Positions 36,610-43,449 of a stretch of DNA of 43,449 nucleotides are shown here, piece by piece (within the stretch, counting starts at the first letter, position 1; every line of letters begins with the position of its first letter). Below the pieces are notes generated by a model that saw only the letters and a list, made by a program, of their open reading frames with translations, ran no database searches and was not told the DNA's origin. The DNA lies in contig PYIZ01000010.1 of NCBI GenBank assembly GCA_003635265.1, positions 215,177-258,625 of the forward strand, in the 5' to 3' direction. This DNA comes from Candidatus Poribacteria bacterium (GTDB lineage Bacteria > Poribacteria > WGA-4E > PCPOR2b). The position numbers and the translations under genes are program-made.

Positions 36610-37767
36610 TTACGAGTTCGTAATTGATCCATCGGGTCGGCGGAGGAAAGGTCCCTGCCCAATCTCCGCAGGATTGGCAAGTGCTAACTCTTCATTGAAC
36701 TCAACCCCAAGTCCCGGCAACTCAGGCACTGGAAAGCGTGAACCTTCAGCCTGTGGTTGAACGGGAAACAGGTCCGTATCATAACGTCCTGTGCGTTCAG
36801 TAGGTGATTCTCGTATCTCTAGCCACGCGAAATTCGGTACCGCCGCCGCTAAGTGAATCGTCGCTGCGGTACAAATTGTCCCCAGAGGGTTGTGTGGCAT
36901 GAGGTCAATATAGTGCACTTCTGCGGAACTGGCGACTTTCATCGCTTCCGTCAAACCGCCTATATTGCAGACATCAAGCCGAGCGAAATTGGTTATACCC
37001 CGCTCAAGATAGGGCAGAAAATCCCACTTGCTCGAAATTTCCTCTCCGATTGCGAAGGGCACATCCACCATCGTCCGCAACGATTCATAAGCCTCCGGTG
37101 TCTCATCTCGGATCGGCTCCTCCAAAAAGTCAAGCGTACCGGGAGGCATCCGCTGACAGAAAGAAGCCGCTTCCGCAACACTGAGACGGTGGTGATAGTC
37201 AACACCGAGAATAGGCTCAGGCCCAATCGCCTCGCGCAGCTGTGTCAGCCACGTCGCGGTCAGTGCGATTGACTCGCGCGGCTCGTAAATATTGCTATCG
37301 GCTGCGTGTGATCCCCGCGCTACAAATGTTCGGATTACATTCCACCCATTCTCGATCAGTAAATTGGCATCAGCAATCAACTCCTCCGCCGATTGCGCAT
37401 GGGTTGTCGCAAAGCACGGCACATAATCCCGCTGTTTCCCACCAAGCAATTGATAGACCGGCACTTCCAACGCTTTACCCACAATGTCATGCAGTGCGAT
37501 GTCAATCGCGGCAATCGCGGCGGTGAGGATCCGTCCGCCCTCGAAATACTGACTCCGATACATCTCCTGCCACAGTGCGCCGATACGCATCGGATCTTGC
37601 CCCAAAAGAAATTCACGATAATGCCCAATAGCCCCGACAACGGCCAGATGGCGGCTTGGTATGCCTGCCTCACCTACTCCATAAATGCCCGCATCGGTCT
37701 CCACTTTCACCACAAGCTGGGTCCCACCCACTCGCACCGGAAACGCCTTTATATCGGTAATCTTCAT
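36610..37767 (-). CDS. Mandelate racemase / muconate lactonizing enzyme family dehydratase (galactonate dehydratase-like)
   Basis: A 385-residue enolase-superfamily enzyme, which abstracts an alpha-proton from a carboxylate. The metal ligands appear at Asp (GVDYHH), Glu (LEEP) and Glu (GEE), with a catalytic His in the family position (LMPHNPLGT), the pattern of DgoD-like sugar-acid dehydratases. The capping domain begins KITDIKAFPVRVGG. Specificity for a sugar acid is inferred. ATG 37767 is chosen over the TTG at 37770; GGAGGG is upstream. Its neighbour on the minus strand is PhyH, 166 bases downstream. Confidence 0.83.
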   Translation of the reverse strand: MKITDIKAFPVRVGGTQLVVKVETDAGIYGVGEAGIPSRHLAVVGAIGHYREFLLGQDPMRIGALWQEMYRSQYFEGGRILTAAIAAIDIALHDIVGKALEVPVYQLLGGKQRDYVPCFATTHAQSAEELIADANLLIENGWNVIRTFVARGSHAADSNIYEPRESIALTATWLTQLREAIGPEPILGVDYHHRLSVAEAASFCQRMPPGTLDFLEEPIRDETPEAYESLRTMVDVPFAIGEEISSKWDFLPYLERGITNFARLDVCNIGGLTEAMKVASSAEVHYIDLMPHNPLGTICTAATIHLAAAVPNFAWLEIRESPTERTGRYDTDLFPVQPQAEGSRFPVPELPGLGVEFNEELALANPAEIGQGPFLRRPDGSITNS

Positions 37768-38100
37768 CAAGTTTCCCTCCAGTATAACTTCGATATTTCA
37801 ATTGACTCAATTTATCTATCGTGGTATATTTTTTATTGTATCAGGTTTCGGCAATTTGCCCAACACTATTATTCGGTATGCACCTGTGTTATTATCAAAA
37901 ATTCCTTTAGGCGTAAAACTCAAAGGTTTACCTTTGGAGCAGTTAGGGCGAAGTTTATACCCCTGCTTTAGCATTTTTTAATTTTGCAGTTAAAATATGA
38001 TATGTTTGTCTTGGGTCTGGTGGGAGCGTTTGCCCCCTATCGCCCGATAGGATCTCTCGCTTCCTTGTGAAAAAGGATGTAAAGGACAAAGCCGACTCCG
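37768..38100. other. Spacer between dehydratase and tnpB, holding the TnpB left end
   Basis: AT-rich. It contains a plus-strand TTGACT-17-TATATT promoter-like pair at 37802-37830, and a small hairpin CCTATC/GATAGG (38036-38051) near the tnpB start that could belong to the left end. No gene is convincing: a 98-residue frame ending at 37981 overlaps the dehydratase antisense and lacks a ribosome site. Confidence 0.4.
37802..37830 (+). promoter_or_regulatory. Possible plus-strand promoter upstream of tnpB
   Basis: TTGACT, a 17-base spacer, then TATATT. It could drive the tnpB region, about 270 bases upstream of its start. The region is AT-rich, so chance is possible. Confidence 0.35.
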
Positions 38101-39237
38101 ATGAAAACCTACAAGTTCAAGATGTATAGCAATCACGGGAATCGTGAGTTGCACAAGACGATAGACGGTCATGCTGAAGTGTGGAATCACTGCGTTGCGC
38201 TTCAGCGTCGGTACTATTGCATCTATGGCAAGTATATCAGCAAGTTTCGTTTGATAAATCATATATCTAAACTGAAACGACTTGCTAAGTTTGCTCATTG
38301 GAATCAGCTACCCAGCCAATCCATTCAAGACGTGGCAGCACGGATTGACAAAGGGTATAAAGCGATGTTTGAAGCGCGTGCGAAAGGCAAGCCGTGGGGG
38401 AGACCTCGTTTTAAGCCACGCGGCAAATACAAGTCATTCACACTGCTTCAAGCGGGTTGGCAATTGCTTACCAGTAACAAGATTCGTATTGGCAAGAGTG
38501 TCTACCAATACTTTAAGTCCCGTGATATTCGTGGCACTCCAAAACGTTGCACAATCAAACGGGACGCTATCGGCGATATATATATCTGTGTGCTGACCGA
38601 CTATGAAGATGGAGACCTCAATCGAGTCATGACGGGTAAAATCGCAGGCTTCGATTTTGGTCTGAAGCGGTTTCTCACTGGGTCAAATGGACATGATATA
38701 GAATCGCCACAGTTTTTTAAGCGCAGTATAAACGCTATCAAACGTGCCAATCGTAACCATTGTCGAAAGAAGAAACAGAGTCGTAATAGAGAACGGGCTC
38801 GATTGGACGTAGCACGGAAGCACCGCAAGATAGCGAACCAACGAGAGGACTTCCACTGGAAACTTGCACACCAACTGACTGATGAATACGACGAGATACG
38901 GCTTGAGGACTTAAACCTACAGGGCATGAAAGCCCTCTGGGGGCGTAAGGTCAGTGACTTAGGGTTTGCCGACTTTGTCAAAGAGTTGAAATACCTTGCA
39001 GCGAAAAAGGGTGTTAAAATCAAGTTCATTGATAAGTGGTATCCCTCCAGTAAAACTTGTTCGGTCTGCGGTGCAGTCAATGAAGCGTTGAATCTGCGTG
39101 ATAGAAATTGGCAGTGTAACGATTGTGGCACGGTGCATGACCGGGACCGCAATGCTGCGATTAACATTTTTCGGGTTGGGGCGTCAACCCATGAAGGAGA
39201 GGACGTAAGTCCCGATTCGTCGGGCAATCCTTGTTGA
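38101..39237 (+). CDS. tnpB: TnpB RNA-guided nuclease, IS605-type
   Basis: A 378-residue TnpB with all catalytic parts intact. RuvC-I Asp185 lies in AGFDFGLKR, the RuvC-II Glu269 in IRLEDLNLQG, and the RuvC-III Asp in VHDRDRNAA (residues 345-353). The zinc ribbon has Cys320, Cys323, Cys339 and Cys342 (CSVCG and CNDCG). The N-terminal helix-turn-helix region (residues 1-60) is present. TnpB nucleases use an omega-RNA made from the element's right end and cut DNA next to a short TAM. The start ATG has only a distant AAAGGA. No TnpA is present, so it is either a stranded or in-trans mobilised element. Confidence 0.88.
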   Translation: MKTYKFKMYSNHGNRELHKTIDGHAEVWNHCVALQRRYYCIYGKYISKFRLINHISKLKRLAKFAHWNQLPSQSIQDVAARIDKGYKAMFEARAKGKPWGRPRFKPRGKYKSFTLLQAGWQLLTSNKIRIGKSVYQYFKSRDIRGTPKRCTIKRDAIGDIYICVLTDYEDGDLNRVMTGKIAGFDFGLKRFLTGSNGHDIESPQFFKRSINAIKRANRNHCRKKKQSRNRERARLDVARKHRKIANQREDFHWKLAHQLTDEYDEIRLEDLNLQGMKALWGRKVSDLGFADFVKELKYLAAKKGVKIKFIDKWYPSSKTCSVCGAVNEALNLRDRNWQCNDCGTVHDRDRNAAINIFRVGASTHEGEDVSPDSSGNPC

Positions 39238-39308
39238 TAGCACAATTCCACTCCTATTGGTAATGGATTCGTAAGAATCCCAATCCTTTAGGTTTGGGAG
39301 TACGTCAA
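39150..39308 (+). ncRNA. Putative omega-RNA scaffold at the tnpB 3' end
   Basis: By analogy with other TnpB elements, the scaffold overlaps the end of tnpB and the right end. Its terminal hairpin is clear: TCCCAA-T-CCT-TT-AGG-T-TTGGGA at 39278-39299. The 5' boundary is a guess. The guide would begin at about 39309. Confidence 0.4.
39278..39299 (+). repeat. Right-end hairpin of the TnpB element
   Basis: A near-perfect palindrome (TCCCAATCCTTTAGGTTTGGG plus A), with one T-T mismatch in the stem. It is the likely 3' fold of the omega-RNA. Confidence 0.65.
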
Positions 39309-39329
39309 CAAAAAGGAAGGTGATTCACG

Positions 39330-40436
39330 ATGACCGAAAATGTGTGGAGAGCTGAGACTGTACAAGGGCGCTCACACCCATCCAAATCACATTGGCGTAT
39401 TGAGCAAATAGTGTGCCAGCCAACGCTGCGAGTTGCCCTGTTCACTGTAATTATGTGCCTAGGCACCGTTGGATTGGTGTCAGCAGACTTTCAGGCCGGG
39501 CTGGATGCCTATGAACAGGGGGATTACAAAATAGCACTAAAGGAATGGAAACCCCTCGCTGAAAGTGGCGACTCTAAGGCTCAGTTTCGACTCGGCGTGA
39601 TGTATGACTTTGGCGAGGGTGTCGTTCAAGATTATAAAGAAGCGGCTAAATGGTATCGAAAAGCCGCGGTACAAGGTAATGCTGACGCTCAAGTCCGGCT
39701 TAGCTTGATGTATGACTTTGGCAGAGGTGTTGTGAAGAACCATAAAGAAGCAACCAAATGGAATCGCAAGGCTGCTGAACAAGGCCATACTGACGCCCAA
39801 TTCTTGCTTGGCTTAACATATGAAACTGAAGGCAGTCCTATTAAAGACTATAAAGAGGCGGTCAAATGGTATCGAAAAGCCGCGGTACAAGGTAATGCTG
39901 ACGCTCAAGTCCGGCTTGGAGTACTGTATTATAACGGAAGGGGTATTGTTCAGGACTATGAAAAGGCAGTTAGATGGTATCGAAAAGCCGCGGTACAAGG
40001 TAATGCCGATGCCCAAGCTCGCCTCGGTTTGAGCTATCGCGATGGCAAGGGTGTTGTTCAAAATTACAAAGAGGCAGTCAGATGGTATCGAAAAGCCGCG
40101 GTACAAGGTAATGCCCATGGCCAGTACGGTCTTGGTAAGAGTTATCATGATGGCAAGGGTGTCATTCAAAACTACAAAGAGGCAGTCAGATGGTTTCGTA
40201 AGGGTGCTGAACAAGGTGATGTCAGGACCCAGCTATCCTTGGGTTTAATGTACGAATCTGGCAAAGGCGTAGTTCAAGATTACGTTACCGCTCATGTATG
40301 GTATAATCTCGCTGGAATACACGGTAACGAAACGGCCCGCGAATTCCGTGATAGGATCGCCGAAAAGATGACAATCGTCCAAATTGCCGAAGCGCAACGC
40401 CTAGCGCGCGAATGGAAACCAAAACAGGCCGACTAA
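39330..40436 (+). CDS. Secreted Sel1-repeat protein
   Basis: A 368-residue protein. A long N-terminal region (residues 1-50) contains a hydrophobic stretch (VALFTVIMCLGTVGLVSA) acting as signal peptide or anchor. Seven 36-residue Sel1 (TPR-like) repeats follow, each of the form DAQVRLGVMYDFGEGVVQ-DYKEAVKWYRKAA. The C-terminal segment is IAEKMTIVQIAEAQRLAREWKP. Sel1 repeats bind partner proteins and are frequent in stress and cell-envelope scaffolds. The ribosome site AAGGAAGG is eight bases before the ATG and lies immediately after the TnpB right end, so the element has replaced or displaced its original upstream region. Four 32-base segments of the gene are identical. Confidence 0.86.
   Translation: MTENVWRAETVQGRSHPSKSHWRIEQIVCQPTLRVALFTVIMCLGTVGLVSADFQAGLDAYEQGDYKIALKEWKPLAESGDSKAQFRLGVMYDFGEGVVQDYKEAAKWYRKAAVQGNADAQVRLSLMYDFGRGVVKNHKEATKWNRKAAEQGHTDAQFLLGLTYETEGSPIKDYKEAVKWYRKAAVQGNADAQVRLGVLYYNGRGIVQDYEKAVRWYRKAAVQGNADAQARLGLSYRDGKGVVQNYKEAVRWYRKAAVQGNAHGQYGLGKSYHDGKGVIQNYKEAVRWFRKGAEQGDVRTQLSLGLMYESGKGVVQDYVTAHVWYNLAGIHGNETAREFRDRIAEKMTIVQIAEAQRLAREWKPKQAD
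39651..40114 (+). repeat. Tandem 108-bp repeats inside the Sel1 gene
   Basis: A 32-base segment (starting TGGTATCGAAAAGCC) is identical at 39651, 39867, 39975 and 40083, at 216- and 108-base spacing. The first two copies stay identical for 51 bases. It encodes the WYRKAAVQGNA part of the repeat. Confidence 0.8.
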
Positions 40437-40472
40437 CGGATAAAAACTAACAGGCATAGAAAGGAAGGTTGA

Positions 40473-41459
40473 ATGAAACGAGTCGCCAAGCCAGAAGGGA
40501 AATTTAACGTTGTAATCGAAGATGCACCCATGCCGGAACCCGGCCCCGGCGAGGTCCGTGTTAAAGCCGTGCGGAGTCTCATCAGTCGTGGATCAGAGAT
40601 GGGAGGACGGTATACCCGCGAATATGCCGTCAACCCCGAAAGTATGGGGTATTCACTCGCAGGAATCGTCGACGCTATCGGTGATGATGTTGAACACTAC
40701 GCTGTCGGCGATCGCGTCGTTGCTTCAGCACCACATGCACAATACACCGTCCGTCCCGTCCGCCTGAGTTCGCCCAACGACCAAGCCCAAGTCGTCCCCA
40801 TGCTACCCTCGGTAAACTTCGACCAAGCCCCCTACTATCCACTGACCTCCGGTGCGGTATCTTGGATAGACATTGAGGACATCCAACCTTACGACACAGT
40901 TGTCATTATCGGTCAAGGGTTGGTCGGCAGCCTTCTAATGCAGGTCGCAAAAGCCAACGGACGCGGGCGTATCGTGACAGTGGACGCGCTTGACAGTCGG
41001 TGTGCATTATCCGAGGAGTTAGGGGCAGATGCGGTTATCAACGCGAGCGACGAAGATCCCGTCCGAGCGGTAAAAAAACTCACCAACGGGGTCGGTGCTC
41101 ACATCGTAGTGTACGCTGTGGGCGGACCGGCGGGACCGAAAGCCTTCGATCAGGCCTTGGACATGCTAGCAGTCGGCGGACTGCTGCATCTGATTGGCTT
41201 GTATGAGGATCAACCGCTACCGCTCATGTCGGGCAAGATTCAGCGGCGGAGACTCCTAGGCGGCTATTATGGTCAAGTCGTTCCCGCTGGTGTTGCGCTG
41301 CGAGCGATGCAGCTGCTCGGTTCAGGTGCTATCCAGACAGAAAAGATGACGACCCACCGTTTCCCCTATACAGAAGCTGCGGCAGCGTTCGATCTGCTCT
41401 ACACCCGAATGAATGAGGCGTTGGGTGTGTTACTTGATTGGGAAGTAGCAGACGCTTAA
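40473..41459 (+). CDS. MDR-family oxidoreductase lacking zinc ligands
   Basis: A 328-residue medium-chain dehydrogenase/reductase. The catalytic domain reads SLISRGSEMGGRYTREYAVNPESMGYSLAGIVDAIG, where zinc enzymes would have a Cys and GHE; both are absent, so no catalytic zinc is expected. The NAD(P) fold has IIGQGLVGSLLMQVAKANG (GxGxxG). It resembles sugar- or pigment-type reductases of the non-zinc MDR group. A weak AAGGAAGG ribosome site precedes the ATG at 40473. It is 36 bases after the Sel1 stop. Confidence 0.85.
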   Translation: MKRVAKPEGKFNVVIEDAPMPEPGPGEVRVKAVRSLISRGSEMGGRYTREYAVNPESMGYSLAGIVDAIGDDVEHYAVGDRVVASAPHAQYTVRPVRLSSPNDQAQVVPMLPSVNFDQAPYYPLTSGAVSWIDIEDIQPYDTVVIIGQGLVGSLLMQVAKANGRGRIVTVDALDSRCALSEELGADAVINASDEDPVRAVKKLTNGVGAHIVVYAVGGPAGPKAFDQALDMLAVGGLLHLIGLYEDQPLPLMSGKIQRRRLLGGYYGQVVPAGVALRAMQLLGSGAIQTEKMTTHRFPYTEAAAAFDLLYTRMNEALGVLLDWEVADA

Positions 41460-41628
41460 TTAACCCAAGAGACTCAAATCCTTGCGACTTCGTGCCGTTG
41501 CGTCTTTGCGTTTGATTGTATAATCTTTGGTGCTAGTTTAGCGAGAAAGTTTTTTACATTGTTCAAGAGTTCATTGGTTCATTAGTCGGTTGATTGTCAT
41601 TCTACTTATGTTCCACCCTTTGAATACA

Positions 41629-41699
41629 CATGCCGCCCCGCTGGGGCTTTAGGGTATTTGTTTATCCGTGTACTATAGACATGTCGCCCCGCTGGGGCT
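41629..41699. repeat. Paired GC-rich palindromic repeats
   Basis: CATGCCGCCCCGCTGGGGCT at 41629-41648 and the same with one change (CATGTC...) at 41680-41699, 51 bases apart. Each contains GCCCC-GCT-GGGGC. Confidence 0.75.
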
Positions 41700-41736
41700 A
41701 AATGAACCGCTGAACCAATGATTTTTACGTTTCACG

Positions 41737-41773
41737 TCCCGATTCATCGGGATCCTTCCCGATTCCATCGGGA
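41737..41773. repeat. Tandem TCCCGAT/ATCGGGA palindromes
   Basis: TCCCGAT-TC-ATCGGGA at 41737-41752 and TCCCGAT-TCC-ATCGGGA at 41757-41773, followed by CAGGCGGAAC. A close relative lies inside the GGT coding sequence at 42482. Confidence 0.7.
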
Positions 41774-41884
41774 CAGGCGGAACGGGACATCACGTTTCAC
41801 GTTATCAACAGCTGCAAACTAGCACCATTGGTTTTATACGCTTATTGTAAAAATCCCTGATTTCTTGATAAAGGAGAGATTCTT

Positions 41885-43449
41885 ATGCCAAATAGTCACC
41901 GCCCCTCATTCCGAGGAAAGCGTTATGTTGTCTCATCGCTACACTATCTTGCAACAATGGCGGGGGTTCGCATCCTCGAAGGTGGAGGCAACGCCGCCGA
42001 CGCCGGTGTCGCAACCGGAATCTGTATCAATGTCCTACAACCCGGATCCGCCCAGTTTGGTGGCGTCGCACCGATTATCTACTGTCCCGCGTCTGGTGAG
42101 CCCGTTGAAACGATCAGCGGACTTGGACGGTGGCCCAAAGCTGCGACGATGGACTACTTCCACCAACACCACGATGGCGATCTGCCCGCTGGGATCCTGC
42201 GCACAGTCATGCCCGCAGCACCCGATGGGTGGTTGACGGCCCTTGCGCGATTCGGTACAATGAAATTTGAAGAGGTCATCCAACCCGCCCTAGACCTCGT
42301 CGAAAACGGAAGGCCCGTAGACGATCAGTTTTACGGACTCGTAAGCGGAGACGGCGTGAAAAATTGCCCCACAACCGCCGCATCCTACAACCCCGGCGGA
42401 CAAGTGCCGCAAATTGGAGAGATTTTCGTCCAAAAAGATCTCGCAGAAACCTTTAAGCGGATGATCGAAGCCGAACGCAAGTCCCGATACATCGGGATTC
42501 CGCCACGCGGAACAAGCGGAGACCGACGGGCCGGCCTCCGTGCAGCACGCGACCTAATCTATAAGGGTGAAATTGCCCACGAAATCGCCGATTTCTATCG
42601 AGCGGAGGGCGGTTTGCTGACCTACGAAGATCTGGCGTCGTTCTCGGTGCGCGTCGAACCACCGGAGCATATCAACTACAAAGGCTATGATGTCTACACC
42701 TGCGGTCCTTGGTGCCAAGGTCCCACACTAAACATGGCACTGAAGATCGTCGAAGGCTTCGATCTGAAGGAGATTGGACACAACACCGCGGACTATCTCC
42801 ACACTGTAGTTGAATCTCTCAAACTCGCCTTCGCAGATCGCCACGCATACTTCGGTGACCCCGATTTTGTGCAGGTGCCGATGGCAGGCTTGCTGGACGG
42901 AAGATATGCTGCCGAAAGACGCGCAGCGATTGACTCACAGCACGCCGCACCCGATATGCCGGCTCCCGGCAATCCGTGGCCATTCCATCCCGAACCCCGT
43001 CGCGAAAATGGTCCGTTCCCAACCCTAGATCCAGATCGTCCTCAACCGGAATATACATCAGAATGGGAGACGGATACCAGCTACATCTGCGTGGTTGACG
43101 AAGCAGGGAACGCCTTTTCAGCCACACCATCGGACGGCGTTGGGGGAACGCCAGTCGTTCCCGGCTTGGGCTTTGCAATCTCGTCGCGTGGCACACAGAC
43201 ATGGCTCGATCCGGAACATCCGTGTTGTCTGCAGCCGTGGAAGCGTCCCCGTCTCACACCAAACCCTGCGTTGGCTCTCAAAGATGGGAAACCGTTCATG
43301 CCCTTCGGCTGCCCCGGCGGTGATGCGCAGGTTCAGGGGATGCTACAGGTCTTCCTCAATATCGTTGAATTTGGGATGGAACCGCAGGAAGCTATCGAAG
43401 CACCTCGCGCAATCACACACAGTTTCCCCAACTCCTTCTGGCCCCACGG
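41885..43449 (+). CDS. Gamma-glutamyltransferase (Ntn hydrolase), partial at window end
   Basis: At least 521 residues; the gene runs off the window. GGTs cleave gamma-glutamyl bonds and mature by self-cleavage before a Thr. That Thr is Thr398 in ETDTSYICVVDEAGNAFSATPSDG, preceding the canonical VVD-xx-GNA stretch. The N-terminal part has LEGGGNAADAGVATGICINVLQPGSAQFGG, the substrate-binding region, and GGDAQVQGMLQVFLNIVEFGM near the C-terminal end. There is no signal peptide, so it is probably cytoplasmic. Residues 199-215 (KSRYIGIPPRGTSGDRR) are encoded by a repeat palindrome. The ribosome site AAAGGAGAG precedes the ATG at 41885. Confidence 0.87.
   Translation, partial: MPNSHRPSFRGKRYVVSSLHYLATMAGVRILEGGGNAADAGVATGICINVLQPGSAQFGGVAPIIYCPASGEPVETISGLGRWPKAATMDYFHQHHDGDLPAGILRTVMPAAPDGWLTALARFGTMKFEEVIQPALDLVENGRPVDDQFYGLVSGDGVKNCPTTAASYNPGGQVPQIGEIFVQKDLAETFKRMIEAERKSRYIGIPPRGTSGDRRAGLRAARDLIYKGEIAHEIADFYRAEGGLLTYEDLASFSVRVEPPEHINYKGYDVYTCGPWCQGPTLNMALKIVEGFDLKEIGHNTADYLHTVVESLKLAFADRHAYFGDPDFVQVPMAGLLDGRYAAERRAAIDSQHAAPDMPAPGNPWPFHPEPRRENGPFPTLDPDRPQPEYTSEWETDTSYICVVDEAGNAFSATPSDGVGGTPVVPGLGFAISSRGTQTWLDPEHPCCLQPWKRPRLTPNPALALKDGKPFMPFGCPGGDAQVQGMLQVFLNIVEFGMEPQEAIEAPRAITHSFPNSFWPH
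42482..42512. repeat. Palindromic repeat inside the GGT coding sequence
   Basis: Two adjoining palindromes, TCCCGAT-AC-ATCGGGA (42482-42497) and TTCCGC-CAC-GCGGAA (42498-42512), are in frame with the gene. They match the style of the palindromes at 41737-41773. Confidence 0.65.

Larger units (their letters stand above)
37990..39308 (+). mobile_element. Orphan IS200/IS605-type TnpB element
   Basis: The element comprises tnpB with no TnpA. The right end is placed at about 39308 by the terminal hairpin and the TACGTCAA tail, which resembles the conserved right end of TnpB elements I recall. The left boundary is approximate (about 37990) because no left-end consensus was certain. Without TnpA it depends on a transposase elsewhere. 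Confidence 0.55.
41460..41884. other. 425-base spacer with palindromic repeats
   Basis: No gene is seen. It holds two copies of a GC-rich palindrome (41629 and 41680), two TCCCGAT/ATCGGGA palindromes (41737-41752 and 41757-41773), and a doubled ACGTTTCACGT (41728 and 41792). It looks like an accumulation site of small mobile palindromes before the GGT gene. Confidence 0.6.

Noticed and set aside
37685..37981. 98-residue plus-strand frame ending in the tnpB left region
   Set aside because: Its first half is antisense to the dehydratase gene and it lacks a ribosome site; the C-terminal half is hydrophobic by AT bias.
38601..39251. 216-residue minus-strand frame over tnpB
   Set aside because: A shadow of the tnpB codon pattern; Ser/Arg-rich, with no domain.
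39651..40114. Regular repeats suggesting a CRISPR array
   Set aside because: The period is exactly 108 bases (36 codons), in frame, and encodes Sel1 repeats.

Overview
The window most resembles Candidatus Poribacteria (sponge-associated or related free-living lineages). Five large secreted proteins end, or in one case begin to end, in a type IX-like C-terminal sorting domain with the signature QNFPNPFNPETWIPY. The rest is a typical poribacterial accessory repertoire: PhyH dioxygenase, AXE1 esterases, enolase-superfamily dehydratase, DUF4159, several DUF6785-like membrane proteins, AAA-like ATPase and a stand-alone TnpB. This assignment is from recall of sequence style, not from a database search. 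No rRNA, tRNA or CRISPR array was seen.

Region 1 (1-12.3 kb, all + strand) is a cluster of secreted proteins. It holds a small carbohydrate-binding-like protein, five tandem paralogues of a seven-unit TolB/PD40-type beta-propeller (four with the sorting domain, the fifth truncated just before it), a HAF-type repeat protein with an internal 831-nt duplication and a one-base frameshift, and a six-repeat kelch protein. Three of these proteins keep the short linker that normally precedes the sorting domain but lack the domain itself.

Region 2 (12.4-16.5 kb) has two tandem 640-residue polytopic membrane paralogues (DUF6785/6784-like), closed by a perfect 18-bp hairpin terminator that also faces the convergent genes on the other strand.

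Region 3 (16.6-21.9 kb, - strand) reads GTPase (TGS type), mutY, a SelA/DgaE-like PLP enzyme overlapping mutY, then two AXE1-family esterase paralogues. One of the esterases has lost all three catalytic residues.

Region 4 (22.2-25.4 kb, + strand) is a likely operon behind a good sigma70-like promoter: D-2-hydroxyacid dehydrogenase, Tat-exported DUF4159 protein and a class-III (GSA-like) aminotransferase.

Region 5 (25.4-37.8 kb, - strand) holds an enolase-superfamily dehydratase, PhyH, a 1914-residue alpha-2-macroglobulin with an intact thioester, an AAA-like ATPase, a third DUF6785-like protein followed by a 75-residue single-span protein, and an SDR.

Region 6 (37.8-43.4 kb, + strand) has an intact orphan TnpB with a recognisable right-end hairpin and a putative omega-RNA, whose natural guide would be the leader of the next gene, a Sel1-repeat protein. 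After that come a zinc-less MDR oxidoreductase, a repeat-rich spacer, and a gamma-glutamyltransferase running off the window with a palindromic repeat inserted in its coding sequence.

The most unusual items are the triad-less esterase next to an intact one, the propeller/sorting-domain array with its domain-less members, the TnpB/omega-RNA locus abutting the Sel1 gene, the palindrome inside the GGT gene, and the repeated membrane-protein family with its small companion.
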